NCBI RefSeq assembly: GCF_000203975.2
Contig: NZ_AFCF02000008.1
Span: 372,001-436,000, forward strand
Origin: Leisingera sp. ANG1
GTDB lineage: Bacteria > Pseudomonadota > Alphaproteobacteria > Rhodobacterales > Rhodobacteraceae
Length of the DNA stretch: 64,000 nucleotides
Direction of reading: 5' to 3'
The first letter of the stretch is position 1. Each line of letters begins with the position of its first letter. The position numbers and the translations under genes are program-made. A model generated the notes under the pieces. The model had not been told where the DNA came from and searched no databases. It saw nothing but the letters and a program-made list of their open reading frames with translations. This document shows, one piece after another, positions 8,674 through 17,172 of this stretch.

Positions 8674-9434
8674 AACTATCGCAAAACGGCTGGGTGGTGA
8701 TTGCGGGCCTCGGCCCGGGAAATGAAGCACTGGTGACCCAGGAAGTCCGCGACGTCATCGCGGAAGCCACGGATATCGTTGGCTATATCCCCTATGTGAA
8801 CCGTATCGCGCCGCGCGAGGGGCTGACCCTGCACGCCACTGACAACCGGGTTGAGGTCGACCGCGCCACCCATGCGCTGGAGATGGCCGCCGAAGGCAAG
8901 CGCGTGGTCGTGGTGTCCTCCGGCGATCCGGGCGTGTTTGCCATGGCCTCCGCCGTGTTCGAGGCGCTGGAGAACAGCGCGGAAAGCCACCCCGAATGGC
9001 TGGATCTGGAGATCAAGGTGCTGCCGGGCATCACCGCGATGCTGGCCGCCGCTGCCGCCATCGGCGCGCCGCTGGGGCATGATTTCGCGGCCATCAACCT
9101 CAGCGACAACCTGAAGCCCTGGAGCCTGATCGAAAATCGCCTGCAGCTGGTTGGCGAGGCCGGTCTGGCAATGGCGTTTTACAACCCGCGCTCCAAGTCA
9201 CGCCCGCATCAGTTTGCCCGCGCGCTGGAGATCCTGCGCGAGGCCTGCGGCGCGGATACGCTGATCACCTTCGCTCGCGACGTGACCAAACCCGGGCAGG
9301 AGCTGCTGACCGTGCCGCTGAAGGAGGCCACGCCTGAGATGGCCGACATGCGCACCGTGGTGATTGTCGGCAACCGCGACACCCGCAGGGTGGGCAATTA
9401 CGTCTATACTCCACGCTACGCTGCCGAAGGATGA
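8670..9434 (+). CDS. cobJ: Precorrin-3B C17-methyltransferase (ring contraction)
   Basis: CobJ methylates C-17 and contracts the ring of precorrin-3B to give precorrin-4. The 254-residue tetrapyrrole methylase has IAGLGPGNEALVT at the N-terminus, VVSSGDPGVFAMAS near residue 85, VLPGITAMLAAAA, and the diagnostic AFYNPRSKSRPHQ segment near residue 169. It overlaps cobI by four bases and runs 19 bases into the 3' end of the oppositely oriented cobK. Confidence 0.95.
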   Translation: MKLSQNGWVVIAGLGPGNEALVTQEVRDVIAEATDIVGYIPYVNRIAPREGLTLHATDNRVEVDRATHALEMAAEGKRVVVVSSGDPGVFAMASAVFEALENSAESHPEWLDLEIKVLPGITAMLAAAAAIGAPLGHDFAAINLSDNLKPWSLIENRLQLVGEAGLAMAFYNPRSKSRPHQFARALEILREACGADTLITFARDVTKPGQELLTVPLKEATPEMADMRTVVIVGNRDTRRVGNYVYTPRYAAEG

Positions 9435-10159
9435 GCAATCCAGGCCATCACCTCTGCCACGCTGCCTTTGATGGGGCGCTCGGGCACCTTGGGTCTGCCG
9501 ATCATGATGACCGGCAGGCCAAGACCGCGCGCGGCAGTGAGCTTGGCCGCGGCCCCCGCGCCGCCGGCGTTCTTGGCGACCACATGGGTGATGGCGTGGC
9601 ACTGCATCAGCGCGGTGTCGCCCGCGACGTCAAACGGCCCGCGGGCAATCTCGACCGTTGTGTGCGGCAACGGCAGGGGCGCTTCGGGTTCGTCCACCAG
9701 CCGCAGCAGGTAGTGATGCAGGGGCTTGGCCGCGAATTGGGCGAGGTTCTGCTTGCCGATCGCCAGGAACACCCGCGCGGGGGTGTCAGGCAGAGCACCC
9801 ACCGCCGCTTCGATGCTGTCCGCGTGAACCCACTGGTCGCCTTCTCCCGCCTGCCAGGCCGGGCGCTCAAAGGCGCAGAGCGGCACGCCCGCCAATGCGC
9901 AAGCGCCCACCGCGTTGGTGCTCATCTGCGCCGCGAAGGGATGGGTGGCATCGACCACATGGGTGATCCCTTCGGCCTGCAGGTAATCCGCCAGCCCGTC
10001 CGCGCCGCCAAAGCCGCCAATGCGGGTGGGCAGCGGCTGGCTGACCGGTTTGGCGGTACGGCCCGCGTAGGAGAACACCGCATCCGTGCCGGCCTCGGCC
10101 AAGGTTTTCGCGAGCGTCGAGGCCTCGGTGGTGCCGCCCAGCAGGAGGATGCGTGTCAT
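9416..10159 (-). CDS. cobK: Precorrin-6A reductase
   Basis: CobK uses NADPH to reduce precorrin-6A to precorrin-6B. The 247-residue protein begins MTRILLLGGTTEAS and carries HVVDATHPFAAQMS near residue 72 and AKNAGGAGAAAKL near residue 206, all typical of CobK/CbiJ. It is the only reverse-strand gene inside the main block. Its start codon (10157-10159) shares the palindrome CATG with the start of cobL (10158-10160), and its 3' end overlaps cobJ by 19 bases, so it has no intergenic space at either end. Confidence 0.94.
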   Translation of the reverse strand: MTRILLLGGTTEASTLAKTLAEAGTDAVFSYAGRTAKPVSQPLPTRIGGFGGADGLADYLQAEGITHVVDATHPFAAQMSTNAVGACALAGVPLCAFERPAWQAGEGDQWVHADSIEAAVGALPDTPARVFLAIGKQNLAQFAAKPLHHYLLRLVDEPEAPLPLPHTTVEIARGPFDVAGDTALMQCHAITHVVAKNAGGAGAAAKLTAARGLGLPVIMIGRPKVPERPIKGSVAEVMAWIAHPSAA

Positions 10160-11345
10160 GTCTGATCCGTGGCTCACAATCATTGGTCTGGGCGAAAATG
10201 GACTGGAAGGCTTGGGCGATGCAAGCCGGAAGGCGCTGGCGGAGGCCGATGTGATTTTCGGCGGCCCGCGGCACCTGGAACTGGCGGGTGCGGGCAGCAA
10301 AGGCCAGCCCTGGCCAGTGCCATTTTCCACCGGGCCGGTGCTGGCGATGCGCGGGCGCAAGGTGGCTGTTCTCGCCTCCGGCGATCCGTTCTGGCATGGC
10401 GCCGGCGGTTCGCTGATGCGGGATCTGGCGCCCGATGAGTGGATCTCTTACCCGGTGCCATCCTGTTTTGCGCTGGCCGCCAACCGGCTGGGCTGGAAGC
10501 TGGAAGAGGTGCTGTGCCTTGGCCTGCACGCCGCACCCTATGCGCGGCTGCGGTCTCTGCTTGGAAACGGGACGCGCGTGATTTGCACCCTGCGCGACGG
10601 CGGCGCACCAGCTGAGCTCGCAGACTGGCTGACCGCAGAGGGCTTCGGCGCCTCAAAACTGACGGTGATGGAGTGCCTGGGCGGGCCGCGCCAGCGGGTG
10701 CGTTCCGCCAAGGCCGAAGGGTTTGAATTGCAGAGCATTCAGGCGCCTGTTGCTTTGGCTGTCGAATCTGCAGGCAGCAAGGGCCTGCCGCAGGCGTCCG
10801 GGCTGGCGGATACGCAATTCACCAGCGACGGGCAGATCACCAAGCGGCCGGTCCGGGCGCTGACCCTGTCGGCCCTGGCGCCTCGTGCGGGAGAACTGCT
10901 GTGGGATATCGGCGGCGGCTCCGGCTCGGTCTCGGTCGAGTGGTGCCTGGCCGCCCCCGGCGCACAGGCCATCACTTTTGAGCCGCGCGAGAGCCGGCTG
11001 GAGAACATCCGCGCCAATGCCGCGGCTTTTGGCCTCGACCACCGGATGAAGCCGGTGCTGGGTAAGGCGCCGGCAGTGCTGGACGGCCAGCCCCTGCCTG
11101 ACTGCGTCTTCATCGGCGGCGGCGGCTCGCAGGCGCTGCTGGACCACCTGTGGAATATCCTGCCCGAGGGCACCCGGCTGGTGGCCAATGGTGTCACGCT
11201 GGAAACCGAGACCCTGCTGATGCAGGCCCATGCCGCGCGCGGCGGCCATCTGCTGAAGGCGGAGATTGCCGAAGCCGGGCCGCTGGGGTCGATGCGCGAC
11301 TGGCGGCGGGCGCGGCCTGTCATTCAGTGGAGCGTCACGCGATGA
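10158..11345 (+). CDS. cobL: Precorrin-6Y C5,15-methyltransferase (decarboxylating)
   Basis: CobL is a fusion of a CbiE-type tetrapyrrole methylase (residues 1 to about 200; ITIIGLGENG-like start, VLASGDPFWHG near residue 75) and a CbiT-type SAM methyltransferase (about 225-395; LLWDIGGGSGSVSVEW near residue 250). It methylates C-5 and C-15 and decarboxylates the acetate side chain, giving precorrin-8X. The 395-residue length is normal. I chose MSDPWL at 10158; the frame upstream lies in the antisense of cobK. It overlaps the next gene by four bases. Confidence 0.95.
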   Translation: MSDPWLTIIGLGENGLEGLGDASRKALAEADVIFGGPRHLELAGAGSKGQPWPVPFSTGPVLAMRGRKVAVLASGDPFWHGAGGSLMRDLAPDEWISYPVPSCFALAANRLGWKLEEVLCLGLHAAPYARLRSLLGNGTRVICTLRDGGAPAELADWLTAEGFGASKLTVMECLGGPRQRVRSAKAEGFELQSIQAPVALAVESAGSKGLPQASGLADTQFTSDGQITKRPVRALTLSALAPRAGELLWDIGGGSGSVSVEWCLAAPGAQAITFEPRESRLENIRANAAAFGLDHRMKPVLGKAPAVLDGQPLPDCVFIGGGGSQALLDHLWNILPEGTRLVANGVTLETETLLMQAHAARGGHLLKAEIAEAGPLGSMRDWRRARPVIQWSVTR

Positions 11346-11719
11346 AGGTGGCAGGCATCGGGTTTCGCAGTGCCGCCACAGCGGCAGATCTGCAGGCGGC
11401 ACTGGCATTGACCGGCGCGCAGGTGGATGCGCTGGCCTCTGTCGCGGAGAAGGCCGGGGCGCCCGCCATGCAGGAATTTGCGCGCAGCATCGGCCTGCCG
11501 GTGATTTCATTGCAGGAACAAGATATTGCCGGTGAGCAGACCTTGACCTGCTCCCCCAGGATCAAGGCGCGGTTCGGCACCGGGTCGCTGGCGGAAGCCG
11601 CGGCGCTGGCCGGGGCGCGCCACGGGGTGCCGGGCGCGCAGTCGCGCCTGCTCGCCCCCAGAGTTGTCACCGCGGATGGGCTTGCCACCGCGGCCATAGC
11701 AGAAAGACTTGAGCCATGA
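11342..11719 (+). CDS. cobE: CobE / CbiG C-terminal domain protein
   Basis: A 125-residue protein that starts [19 protein letters not shown] and contains [15 protein letters not shown] near residue 77, the pattern of the CbiG C-terminal (CobE) domain found in aerobic B12 clusters. The precise activity of CobE is not settled. It overlaps both neighbours by four bases (ATGA at each end), so it is probably made together with CobL and CobM. Confidence 0.85.
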   Translation: MKVAGIGFRSAATAADLQAALALTGAQVDALASVAEKAGAPAMQEFARSIGLPVISLQEQDIAGEQTLTCSPRIKARFGTGSLAEAAALAGARHGVPGAQSRLLAPRVVTADGLATAAIAERLEP

Positions 11720-12510
11720 CCGTTCACTTCATTGGCGCCGGCCCCGGCGCTGCCGATCTTCTGACCCTGCGCGGGCGCGACATCATCGCGTCCTGCCCGG
11801 TGTGCCTGTACGCGGGCTCACTGGTGCCGGAGGAAATCCTGAGCCATTGCCCGGCAGATGCAAAGATCGTGAACACCGCAGCGATGGATCTGGATGCCAT
11901 CGTGGCTGAGATCAAGGCTGCGCATGCGGCAGGCCAGGACGTGGCGCGGCTGCATTCCGGCGACCTGTCGGTCTGGTCCGCCATGGGCGAGCAGATCCGC
12001 CGCCTGAAAGCAGAGGGCATCCCGGTGAGCGTCACCCCGGGCGTGCCGTCCTTTGCCGCTGCGGCTGCGGCGCTTGGGACCGAGCTCACCCTCCCCGGCC
12101 TCGGCCAGTCGGTGGTGCTGACCCGCACCCCGGGCCGCGCGTCGTCGATGCCCGCAGGCGAGTCGCTGGAGAATTTCGCGAAAACCGGCACCACCCTGGC
12201 GATCCACCTGTCGATCGGCAATCTGGACCATGTGGTCGACAGCCTGACACCGCATTACGGTGCGGACTGCCCGGTCGCCGTGGTCTACCGCGCCAGCTGG
12301 CCGGATCAGCAGATCATCCGCGCCACCCTGGACACGCTGAAAGAGTCGCTGGATGAGAAGATCTCCCGCACCGCGCTGATCCTGGTGGGGCCGGTTCTGA
12401 AGGGCGAGGGCTTTGAAGAAAGCTGCCTCTATTCCACCGACTACGACCGCCGCTACCGGCCGCAGAGCGCCGACAGCCCGTGGTCGAGCTGGAGCCATGG
12501 GGACGACTAA
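11716..12510 (+). CDS. cobM: Precorrin-4 C11-methyltransferase
   Basis: This tetrapyrrole methylase methylates C-11 of precorrin-4 to give precorrin-5. The 264-residue protein has [16 protein letters not shown] at the N-terminus, the CobM-typical [14 protein letters not shown] near residue 34, [17 protein letters not shown] near residue 77, and VYRASWPDQ near residue 194. The gene overlaps cobE by four bases, and cobB starts about four bases after its stop. Confidence 0.95.
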   Translation: MTVHFIGAGPGAADLLTLRGRDIIASCPVCLYAGSLVPEEILSHCPADAKIVNTAAMDLDAIVAEIKAAHAAGQDVARLHSGDLSVWSAMGEQIRRLKAEGIPVSVTPGVPSFAAAAAALGTELTLPGLGQSVVLTRTPGRASSMPAGESLENFAKTGTTLAIHLSIGNLDHVVDSLTPHYGADCPVAVVYRASWPDQQIIRATLDTLKESLDEKISRTALILVGPVLKGEGFEESCLYSTDYDRRYRPQSADSPWSSWSHGDD

Positions 12511-12514
12511 GGCC

Positions 12515-13834
12515 ATGACAAGCATGAACCCTCCCGGACTGATGATCTCGGCGCCGTCCTCAGGCACCGGCAAGACCACCGTGATGCTGGGCCTTTTGCG
12601 GGCGCTGGCCGAGGACGGGCTGACCGTGCAGCCCTACAAGAGCGGACCGGACTATATCGACCCGGCATTCCACCTGGCAGCTGCCAAGCGTCCGAGCTTC
12701 AACCTGGACACCTGGGCGATGGATGGCGGGCTGCTGGATGCGGTCACTGCCCAATCTGCAGGTGCGGAAATCTGCGTCGGTGAAGGCTCCATGGGGCTTT
12801 ATGACGGCGTCGCGACCCGTGGGCAGTCGGGCTTTGGCTCCTCCGCCGAGACCGCCAAGCGCATGGGCTGGCCGGTGGTGCTGGTGGTCGATGTGGGCGG
12901 TCAGGCGCAGTCCGCTGCGGCCACCGCGCTGGGGTTCAAGAACTACGACCCTGAGCTGCCCTTTGCCGGGGTGATCCTGAACCGCGTGGCAAGCCCGCGG
13001 CATGAGCGGCTGACGCGTCTGGGGATGGAGAAGGCAGGCATCAAGGTGCTGGGCTCCCTGCCCCGGCGCGGCGACCTGACCCTGCCGGAGCGGCATCTGG
13101 GCCTGATCCAGGCGGTGGAGCACCCCGATCTGGAGGCCGCCATCGCGGGCTATGCCGCCTTCCTGCGTGAGCATGTAGACCTGGAGGCAATCAAGGCCGC
13201 AGCACTGGCTGGTCAAGCGCCTGCGCCCGCAAACCTGCCCAAACCGCCCGCGCAACGGATTGCGCTGGCCCGGGATGCGGCGTTTTCCTTTACCTACCCG
13301 CATCTGCTGACCGGCTGGCGCGCTGCGGGCGCAGAAATCCTGCCGTTCTCGCCGCTCGCTGACGAGGCCCCGGCGGCGGACGCCGATCTGGTCTGGCTGC
13401 CCGGCGGCTACCCGGAGCTGCACGGCGGCACACTGGCGGCGGCGGAGACCTTCCGCGCCGGGGTGAGAAAACACGCCGAGACCAAACCGGTGCATGGCGA
13501 ATGCGGCGGCTATATGGCCCTGGGCGAGGCGCTCATTGACAAGGAAGGCAACCGCCACCAGATGCTGGGCCTTCTGGGCCTCGTGACCTCTTACGAGAAG
13601 CGCAAGTTCCACCTCGGCTACCGCCGCGCCATTCTGCAGGCCGGGATGCCGGGCTTTGACGCAGGCACGGCACTACGCGGGCATGAGTTCCATTACTCCA
13701 CCATTCTGGAAGAGCCTGACGCGCCGCTGGCAAATGTCATGGACGCCGACGGCGGCCCGGTGCCGGAGACCGGCTCGATCAAGGGCCACGTCACCGGCAC
13801 CTTCTTCCACTTGATCACGGGAGAACAGGCATGA
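12515..13834 (+). CDS. cobB: Hydrogenobyrinic acid a,c-diamide synthase (glutamine-hydrolysing)
   Basis: CobB amidates the a and c carboxylates using ATP and glutamine. Of its roughly 439 residues, the first half is a dethiobiotin-synthetase-like ATPase (SAPSSGTGKTTV near residue 12; PYKSGPDYIDP near residue 41) and the second a class I amidotransferase-like domain with VHGECGGYMALGEAL near residue 327, whose Cys is the expected nucleophile. The start is uncertain: ATGs at 12497, 12515 and 12524 are all in frame, and 12515 follows the cobM stop. It overlaps cobA by four bases. Confidence 0.95.
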   Translation: MTSMNPPGLMISAPSSGTGKTTVMLGLLRALAEDGLTVQPYKSGPDYIDPAFHLAAAKRPSFNLDTWAMDGGLLDAVTAQSAGAEICVGEGSMGLYDGVATRGQSGFGSSAETAKRMGWPVVLVVDVGGQAQSAAATALGFKNYDPELPFAGVILNRVASPRHERLTRLGMEKAGIKVLGSLPRRGDLTLPERHLGLIQAVEHPDLEAAIAGYAAFLREHVDLEAIKAAALAGQAPAPANLPKPPAQRIALARDAAFSFTYPHLLTGWRAAGAEILPFSPLADEAPAADADLVWLPGGYPELHGGTLAAAETFRAGVRKHAETKPVHGECGGYMALGEALIDKEGNRHQMLGLLGLVTSYEKRKFHLGYRRAILQAGMPGFDAGTALRGHEFHYSTILEEPDAPLANVMDADGGPVPETGSIKGHVTGTFFHLITGEQA

Positions 13835-14565
13835 GCGGTTTTGTGAGCTTCGTCTCTTCCGGCCCCGGCGACCCGGAGCTGCTGACCGTCAAGGCGGTGA
13901 AGCGGCTGGAAGCGGCGGATGCGGTGCTGTTCGACGACCTGTCGTCGGGGCCAATCCTGAGCCATGCCCGCGCCGATGCCGATCTGGTTGGGGTGGGCAA
14001 ACGCGCCGGCCGCCCCTCGCCCAAGCAGGATCACGTCAGCCAGCTCTTGGTCGATTACGCTCAGAGCGGCCTCAACGTGGTGCGGCTGAAATCCGGGGAC
14101 TCCGGCGTCTTCGGGCGGCTGGAGGAAGAGATGACGGCACTGCGCGAGGCGGGCATCGGGTTTGAAATCGTGCCCGGCGTCACCGCAGCCTCCGCTGCTG
14201 CGGCGGCAGCCAACATTCCGCTGACCCGGCGGCTGACCGCGCGGCGGCTTCAGTTCATCACCGGCCATGACGTTACCGGCGGACTGCCGGACGATCTGAA
14301 CATGGCAGCGCTGGCCGACCCGCATGCCACCACCGTGGTCTATATGGGCAAACGCACCTTTGCCGACCTGGCAGAGAAGCTGATGGAAGCGGGCCTGCCC
14401 GCGGACACCCACGCGCTGGTGGCGCAAGGGGTTTCCACTCCTGAGCAGAAACTGTTCTGCCACACCGTGGGCGAGCTGCCATCGATGCTGCGCGCGATGG
14501 AAACCAAGGCGCCGGTGCTGATCCTGTACGGGCCGCTGGCCGATCAGGATCTGCCTGCCGTATGA
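13831..14565 (+). CDS. cobA: Uroporphyrinogen-III C-methyltransferase
   Basis: CobA (SUMT) dimethylates uroporphyrinogen III to precorrin-2, the entry point to cobalamin. The 244-residue protein has FVSSGPGDPELLTVKAV at the N-terminus, RLKSGDSGVFGRLEEE near residue 89 and VPGVTAASAAAAAANIPLTRR near residue 114, and lacks the CysG dehydrogenase domain. It closes the uninterrupted + strand run. A broken DUF1636 gene starts within its last codons (ATGA overlap). Confidence 0.95.
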   Translation: MSGFVSFVSSGPGDPELLTVKAVKRLEAADAVLFDDLSSGPILSHARADADLVGVGKRAGRPSPKQDHVSQLLVDYAQSGLNVVRLKSGDSGVFGRLEEEMTALREAGIGFEIVPGVTAASAAAAAANIPLTRRLTARRLQFITGHDVTGGLPDDLNMAALADPHATTVVYMGKRTFADLAEKLMEAGLPADTHALVAQGVSTPEQKLFCHTVGELPSMLRAMETKAPVLILYGPLADQDLPAV

Positions 14566-14647
14566 GCATGCCCACCCTCACCCTGTGCCGCACCTGCCGC
14601 GACGCCGACCCTGCCCTGCCCGGTCAGGTCGCCGCAGCGCTGGAGAC
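14562..14647 (+). pseudogene. Truncated second DUF1636 gene (5' part only)
   Basis: The ATG at 14562 overlaps the cobA stop. The first 28 or so residues, with LTLCRTCRDADPALPG, match the start of the DUF1636 protein at 1327 (TVCLTCRREGADPEAARPG). The second Cys motif and the rest are missing. From about 14648 the DNA instead encodes, in another frame, the end of CbtB. The open frame continues by chance into cbtA and stops at 14781-14783, giving a 73-codon composite that is unlikely to be a real protein. Confidence 0.75.
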
Positions 14648-14692
14648 GCCGCGCATGATGTGCGCCACGCAACTGGCTTCCCCTGCCACTAA
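14648..14692 (+). pseudogene. cbtB: cbtB remnant (last 14 codons)
   Basis: Read in the frame starting at 14648, the DNA encodes AAHDVRHATGFPCH followed by TAA at 14690-14692. This matches the conserved His/Cys tail of CbtB, the small cobalt-transporter subunit that normally precedes cbtA. The rest of the gene is absent and the sequence changes abruptly to a DUF1636 gene. One deletion therefore explains both broken genes. Confidence 0.75.
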
Positions 14693-14696
14693 GGCC

Positions 14697-15395
14697 ATGT
14701 TCAGTCGCATTCTGACCAGCGGCCTGTTCGCTGGCGCTGCAGCAGGGTTGATTACCGCCCTGCTGCAGCTGTATTTCGTGTAGCCCGTGCTGCTCCACGC
14801 CGAGCTCTACGAGGGCGGCGAGCTGGTGCATTTCGGCGCTGACCCCGTAACCGCCCATCCCGACCTGCCCGGCATGTTCGCCGAACCGGTGCGCGATGGC
14901 CTCAGCATCATCTTCACCATGCTGACCTACACCGGCTATGCGCTGGTGATGGCGGCGCTGATGTCTGTGGCTGAACGCCAAGGCCATGAGATCAACGCAC
15001 GCACCGGCCTGATGTGGGGCCTGGCGGGTTTCATCACCTTCCACTTCGCCCCCGGCCTGTCGCTGGCGCCGGAGGTGCCGGGTGTTGCTGCTGCTGACGT
15101 GGGCGTGCGCCAGGTCTGGTGGACCGTCACCGTGGCCGCGGCCGGCGTTGCCATGTGGCTGATTGCCTTTGGCGGCAACCTGGTCAGCTACTTGATCGCA
15201 GCCCTTTTGCTGATGGCCCCGCATATCGTTGGCGCACCTGAGCCGGAGAGCTTCTCCGGTCCGGTCCCGACCGAGATCGGCGCGCTGTTTGCCGCCCGTG
15301 CCTTCGGTGTCGGCATGGCCGCATGGGTGCTCTTGGGCAGCTTTGCCGGCTACTTCTGGCAAACAGAAGGCAAGCGCGCGGAAGCCGCAGCCTGA
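14697..15395 (+). pseudogene. cbtA: Cobalt transporter subunit CbtA, interrupted by an in-frame TAG
   Basis: From the ATG at 14697 the frame encodes MFSRILTSGLFAGAAAGL, the usual CbtA start, then LLQLYFV, TAG (14781-14783) and PVLLHAELYEGGELVHFG, continuing to 15395. CbtA normally has a sense codon here (FVQP), and CAG to TAG is one change. About five membrane segments are visible. Either the gene is dead, or a GTG at 14787 restarts translation and loses the first helix, or the stop is suppressed, or it is a sequencing error. CbtAB imports cobalt in species lacking CbiMNQO, so loss would matter to this pathway. Confidence 0.8.
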
Positions 15396-15406
15396 TCCCC
15401 TGACAC

Positions 15407-15442
15407 CTCCCGCCGGGCCTGCCCAGGCGGGAGCTTTCTTTT
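15407..15442 (+). terminator. Rho-independent terminator after cbtA
   Basis: CTCCCGCC (15407-15414) pairs with GGCGGGAG (15426-15433) over an 11-base loop and is followed by CTTTCTTTT. It would end the cobN-to-cbtA transcript. Confidence 0.85.
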
Positions 15443-15452
15443 CGAGGATGAC

Positions 15453-15956
15453 ATGATGTCCCGTTCTCTTGCTCTTTTTGCCATCGGCCTGATCTTTGGC
15501 GGCGGCGCCGGCTTTGTGACCGCTGCCGGCAATGGCATCACCTTCGACGGCCATGATCACGGCGACCCGGCGCATCACGGCGGCGGTCATGGTGAAATGG
15601 CGGCGCATGACCATTCCCAGACCGTCAGCCTGGCGGCTGGCCCGGATGCGCCCAGCGTCGCCATCCAGCTGCACAAGGACCCGATGGCTGGATGGAACCT
15701 GCAGGTCACGCCGCAGAACTTCCGCTTTGCCCCGCAGAACGCCTCTGCCGCGGACGTGGACGGCGAAGGCCACGCGCATGTCTATGTGAACAGCGAGAAA
15801 CTCGCCCGGCTCTACGCCAGCTGGATGCATATACCTGCCCTGCCCGGCGGGGCTGAGGTCAAGGTCTCGCTCAACACCAACAGCCACAGCGCGCTGCTGG
15901 TGGACGGTCAGCCGGTGGAAGCGAAGATTACCGTTCCCGCAGGCGAAGGCTCCTGA
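15453..15956 (+). CDS. His-rich exported protein of the cobalt/B12 locus
   Basis: A 167-residue protein with an N-terminal hydrophobic segment (LALFAIGLIFGGGAGFVTAA) that reads as a signal peptide or membrane anchor, followed by a stretch dense in His (GHDHGDPAHHGGGHGEMAAHDH, residues 33-54) suited to binding divalent metal. The rest looks like a small beta domain. I do not recognise the family. Its place between cbtA and cobF, after a terminator, suggests periplasmic cobalt or nickel handling. ATGs at 15453 and 15456 are equally possible; GAGG lies upstream. Confidence 0.75.
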   Translation: MMSRSLALFAIGLIFGGGAGFVTAAGNGITFDGHDHGDPAHHGGGHGEMAAHDHSQTVSLAAGPDAPSVAIQLHKDPMAGWNLQVTPQNFRFAPQNASAADVDGEGHAHVYVNSEKLARLYASWMHIPALPGGAEVKVSLNTNSHSALLVDGQPVEAKITVPAGEGS

Positions 15957-15986
15957 ACCGTAATTCCCGGCTTGCAAGACAAATGG

Positions 15987-16012
15987 CACGGCCCCATAGA
16001 GGGCCGTGTTTT
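15987..16012 (+). terminator. Terminator between the His-rich gene and cobF
   Basis: CACGGCCC (15987-15994) pairs with GGGCCGTG (16001-16008) and is followed by TTTT. The adjoining TTTTCACGTGAAA (16009-16021) contains the 12-base core of ParB sites, but only the core. Confidence 0.75.
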
Positions 16013-16030
16013 CACGTGAAAGGCCCCGTC

Positions 16031-16783
16031 ATGATTGAGCTTTCCCTGATCGGCATAGGCACCGGAAACCCGCAGCACATGACGCTGCAGGCGATGGACG
16101 CGCTGAACGCTCAGGATGTGATCCTGATCCCCAACAAGGGCGCGGGCAAGGACGACCTTGCGGGACTGCGCCGCGAGATCTGCGCGCGCGCAATCCAGGG
16201 TGAAGGGCCGAGAATAGTCGAGTTCGCCCTGCCGGTGCGGGACGAGGCCACCAAGAGCTACCGCAAGCGGGTGGACGACTGGCACGACGCCATCGCCGAA
16301 ATCTGGTGGCAGAACATCACGGCCCATCTGCCGGATGGCGGCAAGGCCGGGTTCCTGGTCTGGGGCGACCCGTCGCTTTATGACAGCACCATGCGGATTG
16401 CCGAGCGGCTGAAAAGGCTGGCAGAAATCAAACTGACCGTGATCCCCGGCATCACCTCGATCCAGGCGTTGACCGCAGCGCATGCGATCCCGGTTAACGA
16501 AATCGGCGCGCCCTTCACCATCACCACCGGCCGCCAGCTGCGTGAAAACGGCTGGCCGGACAGTGCTGATACGCTGGTGATCATGCTGGACGGAGAATGC
16601 TCCTTTCAGTCCATCGCGCCGCAGGGTGTGGAGATCTTCTGGACTGCCTATGCCGGGATGGAGAACCAGATATCGGTGTCCGGCCCACTGGCAGAGGTTT
16701 CAGAGCAGATCATCGCAACCCGCGCCAAGGCACGTGCCGAGCACGGCTGGATCATGGACATCTATCTGCTGCGAAAAAGCTGA
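16031..16783 (+). CDS. cobF: Precorrin-6A synthase (deacetylating)
   Basis: CobF methylates C-1 and removes the C-20 acetyl unit, turning precorrin-5 into precorrin-6A, a step found only in the aerobic route. The 250-residue tetrapyrrole methylase has LIGIGTGNPQHMTLQAM at the N-terminus, FLVWGDPSLYDSTMRIAE near residue 109 and VIPGITSIQALTAAH near residue 138. I used the ATG at 16031 because it begins the conserved fold; the frame upstream contains the terminator. It completes every ring-building methyltransferase of the aerobic pathway in the window. Confidence 0.95.
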   Translation: MIELSLIGIGTGNPQHMTLQAMDALNAQDVILIPNKGAGKDDLAGLRREICARAIQGEGPRIVEFALPVRDEATKSYRKRVDDWHDAIAEIWWQNITAHLPDGGKAGFLVWGDPSLYDSTMRIAERLKRLAEIKLTVIPGITSIQALTAAHAIPVNEIGAPFTITTGRQLRENGWPDSADTLVIMLDGECSFQSIAPQGVEIFWTAYAGMENQISVSGPLAEVSEQIIATRAKARAEHGWIMDIYLLRKS

Positions 16784-16829
16784 AACCGGCGGCTTTGCGG
16801 CGGCTCTCATGTTACCGGGCTGGATTGAG

Positions 16830-16919
16830 TGGCGGGGAGACAGGGATTCGAACCCTGGGAACGCTCTCACGTTCAACGGTTTTCAAGACCGCCGCATTCG
16901 ACCACTCTGCCACCTCCCC
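16830..16919 (-). tRNA. tRNA-Ser (UGA)
   Basis: Read on the minus strand the sequence folds as a class II tRNA: acceptor GGGGAGG with TCTCCCC, discriminator G, encoded CCA, anticodon stem GCGGT/ACCGT enclosing CTTGAAA (anticodon TGA), a long variable arm, and T arm CAGGG-TTCGAAT-CCCTG. UGA reads UCN serine codons. It lies between cobF and the SPOR lipoprotein, with no gene in the flanking 16784-17172 interval. Confidence 0.96.
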
Positions 16920-17172
16920 GGTCCGTCAGCGGTTTAGGATGCAACGCCGGGCGAGGCAAGGGGAAATCCTAGGCCCGCAACCAGCCCGCAAGGTAAATTT
17001 TTGAACGGCCGCCCGGCGCGCGGAAATATGCCGCCGCTGAGGCTTTCCCTTGTGCCGCGGCCCGGCAGGGTTTTCATGACCGGAAGCGCAGGCTATCATG
17101 CCGCCAAATCAAGAAGACCGGGCATTCCGGCAGGGGCGCAGAAGCGCCGCGGGCACAGGCAAGGATGAGAGC

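Noticed and set aside
16009-16021. TTTTCACGTGAAA as a parS site
   Set aside because: Only the 12-base core matches and the outer bases do not; no parAB genes are near. Part of it follows a terminator.
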